64,000 bases of DNA from Hyparrhenia diplandra. Lineage: Eukaryota > Streptophyta > Magnoliopsida > Poales > Poaceae. The position numbers and the translations under genes are program-made. Positions 23,728-35,067 of the stretch are shown one piece after another; position 1 is the first letter of the stretch; each line of letters begins with the position of its first letter. A model generated the notes under the pieces. It worked only from the letters and a program-made list of their open reading frames with translations. It did no database searches and was not told where the DNA came from. The stretch is taken from assembly GCA_015847255.1 (NCBI GenBank), contig JADLZK010007278.1, positions 1 to 64,000 on the forward strand. Direction: 5' to 3'.

Positions 23728-25282
23728 TCACTCCCTCTTTGGAATCATCCTGACGACTGGAAGCAGTGTCCTCGTCCTCCTCCTCTGAAATAACAGCACT
23801 AGTCTGCGCGGAGCGACGAGTAGACGTCTGGCTGGGACCTGCTGAGAGAAAGAGCCAAGCAAGTCTGAGAGGTCCCTGGTGCGATGGCTTTGGTCCCCTC
23901 GAAAGCTCGGGAGGTCGTCTTTGCTCGGCCTAGGAATAGCAGGAGGAACTGGAAGTCCTTGCTTCTCCCCAACACTCTTGAATGCCTGCCACACCTCCCT
24001 GCGCATCTCATAAGTCTGCTGAGCTGAGTATGCGCAGTGCCCAAAGATGGCCTTGATCCACTTCTTGATCTTGGATCGAGAGCCACTGTGCCTCCTGGGC
24101 CTAGAGCTAGAGGGCTCCTCTAAGTCCTCTCTGCCAGCTGAGGTGCCTCCAGTAGTGGATCTGCCACTAGTCTTCCCTCCTTCTAAGCCATGGGTCTTCT
24201 CAATGTTGTAGGCCGTGTGAAAACAGTCCTTGGGATAGATATTCCCTGTGACCCTCTCAATCATGAACATGAGGTAGGGAGCATAGGGCAAGTTCCTCCT
24301 AGCATCATCCATAACATTGGCTAGCTGCCTCCAAATGAACCTTCCAACATTGAAGGTCTCATCATTCTGAAGTGAGCGGGAGATTTCTAGCATAGCCATT
24401 GATGTCCGAGGCTGCCCCATCCTTAAGATCAATAGTGCACCTGCTAAGGTTGTTCATCACATAGAAGAAATCCTTTAGACCCTTCCTTTTGCCATCGGCT
24501 TCCCTTGGCTTTGCCCAAGAGCCCTCGATCACCTTGATCTCAACGGGGCTCTATCTCATGGATATCGGTGAAGCGCCTGTGATCAGCCCCAAAACCAAGG
24601 ATCGACAGGAAGGTGACAAAGTCAACCCCTGTAGTGTCTCTCCGTGAATCATCCAGTGGATAGTGTCGGCTTGCTTGTCCCAATGATAAGTGGCACGGAA
24701 CTGACTCAAAATCTCCTCATTCTAATCATGCTTGAAAGCCATGATGTCAGTCAGCTCGAACCTGTCACAGGCCTCAATTGCCTCATTGAAGGCATCCTCC
24801 TCCTTCTCTGCCATCCTCTCAAAATCAATATAGTGCACAGTGGTGATCTTGCTCTTGGCTGAGTGAAAGAGGACTATCATATAGAAGTTTGAGTGAAAAG
24901 CCACCCAAAATCTCTCATCAATGTCTTCTGTCTTTTCATCTGTATAGAGGTTGTAGGCTCTAGCATCTGCCACTTCCCTCTGCTTCCTGAGGTAGCTCAC
25001 AACTGGGATGGGCTGAGTATTTGCAGGGGCTGCCATCTCAAAGACACCCTCCACTGGCACCATGTAGCTATTGTCATAAATGGATAGGTGCTCAGGAGTG
25101 CCTTGATCACCATCAGGCACAAAGGTGTACCCATACTGCTGCTGCTGCTCCTCAGTGAGTCCAGCTGACCCACTGCTACTACCTGTTGCCCCTCTGCTCA
25201 AATTCTTCCTGCCACGGCCTCTCTTCTCAACAACCTTGACCCTCATCTTCCTCTTGCCATGGGGATCACCTCCAGGATCCAT
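23728..25282 (-). pseudogene. Sirevirus extra ORF downstream of pol, element B
   Basis: The frame opens at 25,282 with a basic N-terminus (MDPGGDPHGKRKMRVK, KRGRGRKN), a QQQQYGYTF segment, and then DERFWVAFHSNFYMIVLFHS. It meets a TAG at 24,720-24,722 where the flanking peptide FKHD...NEEIL suggests a former Trp codon. It continues with RATYHWDKQADTIHW, changes frame near 24,545 and again near 24,375, and resumes as NVGRFIWRQLANVMDDARRN, PYAPYLMFMIERVTG and FGHCAYSAQQTYEMRREVWQ. About 500 residues in all if unbroken. It lies between pol and the 3' LTR, the place of the env-like ORF of Sireviruses. I see no clear transmembrane segment, so env-like describes position only. Confidence 0.65.
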
Positions 25283-26543
25283 CTATGCACAAGATAGGAT
25301 TTTGGTAAGAAACTGCATAAGATAGAGTGTATAGTGGTCAAACATATGTAGGAGAAAGATTAGGAAGATGAAACTTGATGTGATGAGCAAGCTGTCCAGG
25401 ATGAAACCTGGGCTGCACGGCACTGCCGTGCAGGAGGCACGACACTGCCACGCATGCACGGCACTGCCGTGTCATGCACGCGGCACTGCCGCTCCCCCTT
25501 GCTCAAAGCATCAAATCTCATCTGCCAAATACTTCTAATACATCTATTCGACACAATTTACATTTCTATCACAATTTCGAGAGCCAAATCATGAAATTAG
25601 TGCATTTTTCCCATGGATTGAAAAATGAGCATGAACTAGAGTGAAAATATTCTTGATATTTGGAGTCAAATTGATTTCCGGTTCAATCAAGTAGGTGATT
25701 TGAGGGATATTTGCTGTTGGAAGCAGCTAAGAACGATAAAGTTCTATTTGGGGCGGCAATGCCGCGCCCTCCCCTAAATCACCTAAGTCATGGAAACACG
25801 AAATCCATTGATTCCAACCTTCTAAATCATTTCACTAGAGTTCATACATCATTAGGGAACATGAATCCATGATCAAAAACGCACATTGCATAGACCGGGC
25901 AAGAAATTTCAAGGCTAGGGTTTGGTTACCTTCGTGGATTGAGGAGAGAAGAGAAGAAACTGCTCGGGAAAGGGAGCGGGGGCCGGCCGGTGACGAGCGG
26001 GAGGGTCGGCGGGGCCGGGCGCGGCGCTAAGCTGCCGCCGGGGCGCGGTAGCCGGAGTGGCGTCGCGTGCGGAAAGCGGCGGCGGCACGTCCTTCTTCAC
26101 GAGAGAGAGAGAGAGAGAGAGAGACCGGCGCGAGAGAAGTGTCGGGCGGAGGAGAGAAAGAGAGAAACCGGACGGGGCGGGGGTAGAAAAGGAAAGAGGA
26201 AAAACTTTTGGCCCTATACCGGTTCGGACCTGACTGGACCCGAAACCCTAAGTGCGGCCTTGCCGCATGAGGGCGTGGCAATCGCCGCGTGCTGCGGCGG
26301 CCGCCAGTGTAGACACGCGGCACTTGCCGCTCGGTCGATCATCCCGAGAATATATTGCCACTTTCCGACTTATTTCTCCTCAAACTTGATCATAGAGACA
26401 CCAAGATTCATTGCCGGGACAGATCATCAGTACAAAACTATGGCATTGAATCTCGGATTAGAATTTGAAATCCTTTTGAAACACAATATGAAAGTTTTCA
26501 CAAACCTTTCCTATGTCGATCTAGTGTCTCAATCAAATTGCAG
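25283..26543 (-). mobile_element. Sirevirus internal spacer between pol and extra ORF
   Basis: Non-coding on the minus strand. It holds a cluster of CGGCACTGCCG-type palindromes (25,415-25,495, 25,753 and 26,250-26,335) and a (GA)n run at about 26,101-26,124. A 210-codon plus-strand frame (25,939-26,571) crosses the (GA)n and is rich in Arg and Glu, so I do not accept it as a gene. The spacer is interrupted on the right by a solo LTR. Confidence 0.55.
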
Positions 26544-26548
26544 GTGTG

Positions 26549-27972
26549 TGTTGACACCTGTTATAGCATAATATTACTAGTCAACTAAACATGAAATAAG
26601 GGCATAAAATGAATAGTCACATAGACTAGGGGCTTCACTAACATAGTTCCACAAGTTTTGGTGATTTGTATATTTCAGGGGACTAAACAGGGGAAAAGCC
26701 TAGAGTTTGCAAGACATATGAAGCATAAACATGTTACAAACATATTCCAAGATAGCAACATTGCAAAGAGCTCGTCGTGATGATCGAAACGGATATATTG
26801 TTTGCTATATTAGAGTCCGTAATCAAAAGATATCGATTGCAGAGCGAGTTCACTAAAACGGTCATAACTTTCTCATCCAGGACTCTGTTTCCTGCAAAAT
26901 ACCAGTCATTACAAAGCTATCGACAAGATCTACGCACCCACCAAATTTGAGCCCATTGTGCCACAGGGGACTGGCGGCCGCCAGCCTTTTAGGCCGCCGG
27001 CCGTGGGGAGATTGAGCCCAACCGTTTCAACTTTTTATGTCGGTTTGTAACCGACTTTGAGGTTGTATCTACACCGTTGCCAAGGTCGGTTTGATCCAAG
27101 GGCTATCGTTCATCGCCAAGGCCTATATAAGAAGACCCCCTGACCCCAGGGCTAAACCCTAATTCATTATCAATTCATTCTATCTCATTATCTCTCAGTT
27201 GTAGAGGGGTCCCATGTAAGGATCATCTCTCTCTAAGGGATTAGTGAATTAGAATGTAATTAGAACTAGAACTAGAAGAGTTAGCATTTAAGAGAGGATT
27301 AGAACTCATTAGTTCTAATCTTTAGAACAAGAGAGATAGAGAGAGGGAAGGGATCGGAGGAAGCACCGGCCTGTCGGTGCTATCTCCATACTTGTACCTC
27401 GGTGGAAGTTAATCTACATGTAGAGTTACTCTGGTAATCTACTTTTTCTTTTAGTAAGTAATATTGTTTATAATTATTCTTATTGGTCTACGAGTCTCTT
27501 TTGAGTGCTTTAATCTGGTACCTAGATTAGAGTAATATTCGTAGTGCAAACGTGGTGTTTGGACTCGGATATCTCATTAGATACACCCTACCTTCCGGAG
27601 CGTGGTAGATCGTGGTAGTGACAGTACCATTGATTCCTTTGGATTCCACATCCCGTGGGATAGGACACGTAGGACCTAGTTACTGGGGGAATAGTAAGTT
27701 TCGGCCTTACTTTCCTTTGAGTACATCCCGATAAGAATACTATCAACATCACTTACCAAATTAAGATTTAGCTATCTTAGTAATCCTCTCTATACCCTCA
27801 ACCTTCTTAAGTCTTGTGCTACTCCGGGTTAAGAATAGATCATAGTCACCCTCACCCGTTTCCCTGTGGATTCGATATTTAACCCTCTCCCGGGTGAAGT
27901 GCTCACCGGTATCCGTGCGCTTGCGGATTATACAAATTATAAATATTTCTGTGGGCTTAGCAAATACCAACA
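26549..27972 (+). mobile_element. Solo LTR of Athila/Tat-like gypsy family (copy 2), perfect target duplication
   Basis: Begins TGTTGACACC at 26,549 and ends ATACCAACA at 27,972 (1,424 bp). GTGTG stands on both sides (26,544-26,548 and 27,973-27,977), a perfect 5-bp target site duplication. A TATA box (tatataa) lies at 27,124-27,130. The end carries ttccctgtggattcgata and cgtgcgcttgcgg. It was inserted into the Sirevirus just after its pol: removing it rejoins minus-strand copia sequence. Confidence 0.93.
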
Positions 27973-27977
27973 GTGTG

Positions 27978-28421
27978 CTAGAATTCAAACCAAGTTACGA
28001 GAATCGAGTATATTTAGCTCACTACGCAAAGCACAAAACCTTGACTCATCGAGAGGCTTGGTGAAGATATCGGCTAGTTGCTTTTCGGTGCTCACATGGC
28101 TTAATTGCGATATCTCCTTTGAGTTCGTGGTCTCTCAAGAAGTGATGACGGATGTCTATGTGTTTTGTTCTAGAGTGTGCTCTAGGGGTTATTTGCGAGT
28201 TTGATGGCACTCTCGTTGTCACAAAGAAGAGGTATCTTTGTGAAATGACATCCGTAATCTTTTAAGGTCCGCTTCATCCAAAGTAGTTGAGCAAAGATGC
28301 ACCGGCCGCAACATACTCGGCCGGCGGTGGAAAGGGCTACACAATTTTGCTTCTTAGAGCTCCAAGACACCAAGGACCGTCCAAGGAATTGACATGTCCC
28401 CGAAGTGCTTTTTCGATCGTC
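27978..28421 (-). pseudogene. Ty1/copia pol C-terminus (RNase H), element B
   Basis: From the right edge the minus strand reads DDRKSTSGTCQFLG, then RSLVSWSSKKQNCVALSTAG, QLLWMKRTLKDYG and PLLCDNESAIKLANNP. DRKSTSG and SWSSKKQ.CVALST are hallmarks of the copia RNase H domain, and the block is followed by a piece containing LADIFTKPLDESRF-type residues at about 28,050. One frame change occurs within the AEAEY(V) region and another after ANNP. The domain is cut off at 28,421, where gypsy sequence begins directly. Integrase and reverse transcriptase of this element are not in the window. Confidence 0.85.
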
Positions 28422-30430
28422 GCTATGAAATCCGCTATTGCACGAGATTTTATGGCTGATCTGCGTGCTCGTAGTCGATGCACGAATTCATTCAGCTCGG
28501 CGGCCCATTTGCCCACTACGCCTACTGACTTCACCGTTCTGAACGAGCTTCTAAGGGTTGAGAGGAAATGACCCGAATCTTGTGTGCCTGAAAATAGTGT
28601 CTCAACTTTTGGCTCGCCATCAAGACCGAGTAAGCTATCTTCTCCGATTTCGAGTAATTAAGCTTTTTCTTTGCCGAAAAGGGCTTCGGATACATAGTAG
28701 ATAGGAAATTGGTTGAGCTTGTTATCATGCTCTTTCTCTTCGACCGGGATGCGCTTTTATCGCAACCGGTGATCTTTGCTAAGTATAACAATAGAACCGC
28801 CTTTGGGGATGGTTTCAACATGGTTGTCAAATTGGAAAGATAATCTTTCGTGTCTTGAAAAGCCCTTTGCTTTCAGGCCCCCATTCAAAATTTGTGCTGT
28901 CCTTGAGCACTTTGAAGAAAGGTAGACCTTTTTCGGTGACCTTGAGATGAACATGCTAAGAGTCGCTAGTCGCCCCTGTGAGTCATTGGACCTTCTTTCG
29001 GGCCGTCTGGGGGCTTCATGTCTATGATGGGCGTGATCTTGTCTGGATTCGCCTCTATGCCCCTGGCTGACACTAGACATCCCAACATCTTGCCCTTTGT
29101 GATGCCGAAAATGCATTTCTCCAGGTTTAGCTTGAGCCCGCTTCGCCTTAGATTCGTGAAAGTTTCTCTTAGGTCGCTTATATGTGATTCTTTCGAGCTG
29201 CTGATTACCACTATGTCATCTGCATAAGTTACCAGATTTTTCTTCTTCTTTTGCTCTCTAAATACCTCATCCGACATTCTCGAGAAAGTGGATCCGGCGT
29301 TCCGTAATCCCTCGGGCATTCGCTTGAAGCAATTGGTCCCCCCTGGAGTGATAAAGCTTGTCTTCTCCTCGTCTTCTGGATTCTAATGTATCTGGCGATA
29401 TCTGGAAAAACAGTCGAGCAGACTCATTCTCTCACAACCTGAGGCCAAGTCGATCAAGGTGTCTATTCTGGGGAGAGGGTACGGATCTTTCGGACATGCC
29501 TTGTTTAGGTCGGTGAAATCTATGCACATTCTCCATTTTTGATCTTGGGGTCGGATGTTTTCTTACGGACCATAACCACGTTTGCTAACCATTCGAGATA
29601 TTATCTTGGCCTGATTACCCTAGCGTCCAGAAAGTCTACGGACTTCGGCGCATTCTTGGCGCTTCTTTCTTCAAATAGCTTCCTCAACCTCTGCTTCTTG
29701 GGCTTTATGGTTGTTGCTACGCTCAAATTGTCTTGAGCCAAACTTTGGCTTACTCCCTTTAGGTCCTCAGCTGACCATGCGAACACATCTGAGTTAGAGT
29801 CAAGGAAGCTGGGCTACCTCGTCAGGTTGAAGCTCGGAGCCAACTATGATTTCTCTTTCGGGTCCTGTAGTGGATAACGGGACCCTTTTTGTGGATTCGG
29901 CTGTTTCTACTTTCGGCCCTCTTAATCTTTTGGCCTTGGGCTCCGGCTCTTCTTTCTCATCGTCCTCTCTTTCGGTCAATGTCACCTCGTTGATCATCTT
30001 TGTAAACGGTATCGGCTTCACATCTATTTTCCAAGTCTGCTTCACGATCTCCCAGACGGTAAAGACCGAAAGGGGATGGTATCTTCATACATAAGAAACT
30101 TTGCTTAATAACCGCATCAAACTTTCTTATGGTGCCTCTGCCGAATATTGCTGTGTAAGGATAGTCTATGTTGACTATGTCGAATGTGATTATCTTGGTT
30201 CGGCATAGTCCAACCTCGCCGAAAGTTATCGCGATGTCTTTCTTTCCGATAGCGTCTATTCTTTTTCCTCCGAAACCGAATAGAGCGTTGCCCGCTGGTT
30301 ACAGCGTCCTCCGTTCCATGTTCATTCATTGGAAGGCCTTGATGAACAAAATATCTACTGAGCTTCCATTGTCTACCAGGATATCGTGGAGTGTGAACTT
30401 ATCCACATTTGCAGTTGCCACGAATGCGTC
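28422..30430 (-). pseudogene. Second copy of gypsy protease-RT-RNase H segment (2.0 kb direct repeat)
   Basis: This block repeats 36,752-38,756 in the same orientation with few differences. It contains the RNase H start (KWAAELNEFVHR), RT (MPEGLRNAGSTFSRMSDEVF; TYADDIVVISSSKESH, where YADD is the polymerase box) and the protease region near 29,800-30,330. Many frame changes and stops are present. Its right end at 30,430 is inside the protease-coding region and its left end at 28,422 is inside the RT/RNase H region, so neither edge is an LTR. The repeat may come from recombination between elements or from an assembly join. Confidence 0.85.
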
Positions 30431-33037
30431 ATATACTCTGCGTGGATACCTTTGTGCAGTTTTATGCTTGCCACAAGAAACCCAAGAAGATTCGGGATGA
30501 AAGGACAGATGAGCATTGCATTGTCCAGTTCGGTGTGTACACCTTTATACCCAAGAGCAACATTCGTCTAGCTCCGGCGTTTTGTAACAAATGGTCAAAA
30601 TGGACGGAGTATTGGTTCTATGCCCAAGTCGGTGGCATGACCGAAAGCCGAAGCTTCGAGCACCGGTGCCCCTCGAAAGCGATTCTCTTGTCAGCCGAAT
30701 GATTCCGATGCAAGGAAAATGCCACGCGGATTACTTTGAGAACGCTGAAGGGGATGCCGAAGCTACCCTTGCCTTTCTGGCGACTTTGGCGAAACAAAGC
30801 ACTCGGGACCTTGTGGAAGAGTGGATCGCTATGGAAGTTCGGCCTTTGAGCGTGAATGTGCAATTTAATATCGATCCCATGGACTGCAGCTACGAGACCG
30901 TCCATGTTGAGGCTAGGCGCCCATTACGTTTTCATTCGGACAAAGATTTCGTCAATTCGGTCATGGAAGAAGCGAATGTGATTTTAGGCATTGTGACCGA
31001 TCGTGAGTACAAGATGGTTGAAGAGATTGTGGGGAACAGAGCTCGTATCAATCGAGGTTTCGACGCGATGGAAGTGGCCTATCCGCCCCGGCTCACCCCC
31101 ACCGAGGCCAAAGCCGAAAGGCTGGCCCGAAAGCCCAGCCATCGGGGGAAAGAAATCGCTAAGGACTCGGCTCCCTTTGAGCAAAGCAAGAGGCAGAGGA
31201 CTTCCCTACCCCGGACACCGAAAGAAGACATGGACGTCTAGGTAGGTCGCTATATGGCTAGGGTACCGGGTCGGCGCAGCCGAAAGGTTACATTCGGTCG
31301 CACGCGCACATTCGGCATTATTACATCCGCTTCGGTACATAGCTTGTTACCTCGCAGTTTTGCTTTTGAAGTTTCGGCAATTTAATTATCTTACCTTTTG
31401 TTGTTTTGCGCCCAGTTTTGTTCCGACTGGGATAATGCTTTTTAATCTTTGTTTCGAGCGGGTAATTTCGAGCGACTCGGAGGATATGGCCTCGAAGCAG
31501 GTGGTGAAGGATCCTCGCGAGACTCTCAAGGAAGCCGATGACACGGTTTCCCTTGGGCCTACCGCCGCGGCGATCAAGAGGTCACGGGAGTCGGCTCCAT
31601 CTACCGCTCCTATTTTAAATGCTTCGTCAGTCCTGCTCCTCCCAAGAAATAGAAGACCGGCAAAGGAAACCCTTGATTCGGCTCCTGTTAAGGCTTCGGC
31701 CTCCACCTCCAAGGGTGCTCCGGGTAAGTCTCGGTTTTATCGGGAGTTCATCAAGACTTCCGGCGTTTTTAACGGGTGCTTATTCGGCCATGGGCTCCTG
31801 TCATTTGGAAAGTGACTCCAGTGATTTTGGTGAGACCGTCATATACTCGGGTTTTTTAGCTCACCCGAGGAGCCGAGCCCTCGGCGAGAAAAGACTTATA
31901 AACTTGCTTGTTGTTTAGGGGCATTCTCGACGCGCCGGGTGGTGGCGAATGTGGACCCACGAGCCCGGCCTCTTCTTCCTTCCGAGGAGGGGGTCGATTC
32001 GGCACCGATTGCTCCGGCTCCTTCTCTCGCCCCTCGGGACGGAGAAGGGCTTCTTAAAATAGAGCCTCGAAGCTGTTCGAGGCCCTCAACTTTTACGCCA
32101 CGGGGTAAGCTTTTTGCTCTTTACGTTTCGTTTTGTGTTATAGCATTCGTGTTTATTAACCTTTCGCTCTTTATGTTTTTGCGCAAATCAATGCTGGTTG
32201 CCGGGACCTAGAGAAACAATTCGGGGGCAAGGTAGCAAGGCCCTTGAGGCCGAAAGCCAAGTCCGAGAAGGCTCGCAAGGACTTGAAGGCGCCACCACCA
32301 CTCGAGCTAAAGCCGAAACCCGGGCGAAACCACCGAGAAGCGATCCGCCGAGCCTGGGCGAAGTTTGGATGCCGAGAGGAACCGCAACAGGCGGTCACCC
32401 TTGCCGCCCGGCGAAGCTAAGGCTGGGGTTTCGGCCTTGCGGTAGTTGCTAGTTTCCTTCGGTGATGAGGCTGTCCCATTTGCGCGGGGCTTGGTTATGG
32501 GGAGACCCTTCCCTGGCTCGTCCAGGGAGCTTAGGGGTTTGGGTGCTTGGGTGGATACCGAGGAGGCTACGCCTCTCTCGAAACCCTCCGCGCCTTCGGC
32601 ACTGCTCTCCACGAGCTCAAATGTGAACACCTTGAGGCGGTGGAGCCGAAAGAGGATCCCTCTAATTACTGGCGGACGCCGGCCCCAGTCCTTGCAGTGG
32701 CCGGGAAATTTTATGATGGCTTCTGGCGGCGGTGGCGGTAGGGATCTCGCCCCTGTTTTGCGCCGCCCGAATCTCGGGCGAATGTAAGTTTACCCGTAAT
32801 GAGCCATTCGAGCATTATATTCTCGAGGCACATTCGTTCTTTATTATGTTGTTAATGGGTGAATCTTTTTTTGTAATGAACGACGAAGAAGGGGAGATCC
32901 AGGCTAAGGTGAACGCCTTTATTGCGGAGCAGAATGGCCAAGCCCCCCGTGACCAAACCGCCAGCCCCTCCATTGACGTCGGGACGTCTTCACAGGAAGC
33001 CCCTACTACAGAAGCTCATAGGGTAGAGAATGTTTGA
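30431..33037 (+). pseudogene. Antisense gag-like ORF of gypsy element (copy 3), intron-bearing
   Basis: Plus strand, opposite to pol. It begins in mid-protein at the junction at 30,430: VDTFVQFYACHKKPKK, then FGVYTFIPKSNIRL and NKWSKWTEYWFYAQVGG. A second block (30,591-31,241) holds TLAKQSTRDLVEEWIAMEVR and ends RTPKEDMDV. Later pieces look like exons: 31,486-31,724 (MASKQVVKDPRETLKEADD), ending at gtaag; 31,919-32,103, between tgtttag and gtaagc; a Lys/Ala-rich part near 32,200-32,330; and a last exon near 32,872-33,037 (MNDEEGEIQAKVNAFIAEQN) with a stop. The W.EYWFY motif and the position fit the PF04195-like gypsy transposon family. The promoter and the 5' part are lost at the junction. 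Confidence 0.55.
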
Positions 33038-34210
33038 ACGACTTGCTTTGGCCTGAATGGCCCGTTGTTGTAATGAAACATGTTTTAAACTGTTGTCAAA
33101 TCTTTGACAGGTTCCCGAGGAGGGGGACCTTTGATTTTATGGATGATGTTCCTCTGAAAGTCGAGCGTGATGGTTTCGGTGTGAGCGGTGCCTCGTGGCG
33201 CAGCTTTCGGGAGAGATTCCCCGAACGGATGAATGACTTTTTACGTCACGGCGACGAAAGATTGCCCGTAGTGGGCAATTAATCCATGATTTTTGGAGCA
33301 ATTTTGTCCCTTCCGAGAGACAAAGAAACTTAGTTCGTGGCGTTGTACTGGAGCCGAAAGTAGAGGCCGAAGACAAAACCGCCCCACTTCCGGCTCCTAG
33401 GTATCGATACTGTAATTTTAGGGACCTTGGTCTGCATCGAATGTGAAAGTGACGACTCGGGTGTTTTTGTTCTCGGGCAACACTTCTTTCGGTATGTATG
33501 GGTTTTCGTTTATCGCAAATGATTATCTTCTTTTAAGAAACCCCCTCCCCCCTTTTGCGAGGGACAAAAATCATACGATCAGCCGAAAGCGTTTTCATAG
33601 ACTCAGTGTAAAGGCCTTTTCATTTCGTTTATGGTACATTCGTCCCATCGAGCGCTACGATAACTTATCACGCCTTGCGGCGCCGAAAGCTATCTCGTTT
33701 TACATTCGGCCATCTTGGACTGCAGCTTTTCACGGGTTACGAGCTAGCCGGTAGATGAGACTGGGGTTTCCCTTCATATCCGGGGCGTTTGAGGCCGAAT
33801 CGAAGGCTTGACATTGTTACGTGGCGAGGTTCAGCGAGATATGCCAAGCTTCGGTGCGGAGCTTGCAACCTTCTTGTACACTCGACCGGCTTCGAGTTGC
33901 ATCGACATCTTTGGTGGAGATGAACTCGTGCGAGCTCGAATGCTATGTTAGGTTTTACCAGAGCATTCGGTGCTTCTCCTTTCCGATGCTCAGGCGGGTT
34001 AAGCTAGCCATATGCTGAAATCCCGGTAGTTTCGGCCACCTTGAGTAATCGCTGATGTGCCTGAGTTGGTTGATGCACTTTTTGCGCAGCTCTCTTAGGG
34101 TTTGACCGGAGAATTTTTACGTGGTAGACTTGTCCTTTGACAAGCTCTTTCCTAGTAGTAGCTTGCGGGCAAGCCGTCGAGCCTGTTCGACATTCCCCCT
34201 CTCTCCTTGA
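33038..34210. mobile_element. Gypsy internal non-coding region
   Basis: Between the antisense ORF and the integrase. Many ttcgg/ccgaa motifs run through it as in the flanking coding parts, but no frame stays open. One short plus-strand peptide (33,034-33,282) contains SGASWRSFRERFPERMNDF and could be one more exon of the antisense ORF. Confidence 0.45.
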
Positions 34211-34840
34211 ATGGCCGAATGCTACCATCGCCTTCCGACTCCTCTCAATCCTAATGAGCCGAAGCTTTTTGAATTTGTGTGGTCCCTCTTGCATTTTGTT
34301 TTTGGTGGCTCTTTGAGACTTTCCCTCTACAGACTTGTGGCGCTTCTTGGGGAAGGGGTGGCCCTTGGGTGTTGTTTTATAGTGGTTTTGCCTGTCCTTT
34401 TCGAAATCTTGGGCCTTTATTGTCTTGATTGTTCTAGGGACGGTCATTATGAGGTTGATTTAGGAACCTTATGGTGTGTGCTCGTGCACCTTTTATTGAT
34501 TGGATGTACCTACCTTAGTCCTTTCGGATTTAGTTGGGCTTTTTGCCTTGGTTCGTTCTTTAATGTTTTAAGTCGGGATAGCTTAAGCTTTCTTGCCTTG
34601 GCTATTTGCTATGGAAGTTGTCACTTTTTGACTTCCTCCGGACTTTCGGTCCTTTTCGACCTTGGTCTTTTCGGCTTGTTTGCCATTGTTTGTCGATCTC
34701 TTCAAAGATATACCTTTTCGAATACGTTGATGCGCCGAATATATCAAGTGTGTCTTAGACACTTCTTGTTTTCGGCTCTCTCTTTCGTCATTGCTCTGTG
34801 TTTGGGGAAAAGGAACCTTTATAAGGGGTTCACGACCTAA
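34211..34840 (+). CDS. 209-codon hydrophobic ORF in gypsy 3' region, unknown
   Basis: An uninterrupted frame that starts MAECYHRLPTPLNPNEPKLF and then becomes strongly hydrophobic, with several candidate membrane stretches (LLGEGVALGCCFIVVLPVLF; LVHLLLIGCTYL; LFDLGLFGLFAIVC). It lacks any domain I recognise. T-rich sequence gives hydrophobic codons by chance, and the complementary strand keeps a basic 147-codon frame open over part of it. It lies between integrase and the antisense ORF. It could be an artefact or a remnant of an extra gene. No splice or promoter evidence. Confidence 0.25.
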   Translation: MAECYHRLPTPLNPNEPKLFEFVWSLLHFVFGGSLRLSLYRLVALLGEGVALGCCFIVVLPVLFEILGLYCLDCSRDGHYEVDLGTLWCVLVHLLLIGCTYLSPFGFSWAFCLGSFFNVLSRDSLSFLALAICYGSCHFLTSSGLSVLFDLGLFGLFAIVCRSLQRYTFSNTLMRRIYQVCLRHFLFSALSFVIALCLGKRNLYKGFTT

Positions 34841-35067
34841 TGTTTCCTGGTTGCCTCGTTAAAAAACCTCACACCCCCGAAAGGGCTTCCCCTGTGAGGA
34901 AAAAGAGCGCGACCCTACTGTAGCTTCGAACTTTACTTATTACAATCCCAAATGAAAGAAAAACAAAATTACAACCCCCGTCTTAGGGAGCATTAGATCA
35001 CGCATAGAACCCGCAGAGATTGTCCGCATTCCATGTGTGCGTCGTCTCGTCGCCTTCTTTTCGTTTT
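34841..35067. mobile_element. Conserved gypsy spacer downstream of integrase
   Basis: Contains cctcgttaaaaaacctcaca and ctgtgaggaaaaagagcgcg at 34,850-34,912, a phrase pair often seen in grass gypsy elements between pol and the antisense ORF. Non-coding. Confidence 0.45.

Noticed and set aside
25939..26571. 210-codon plus-strand frame
   Set aside because: Crosses a (GA)n microsatellite and is antisense to the Sirevirus spacer; low-complexity Arg/Glu peptide.
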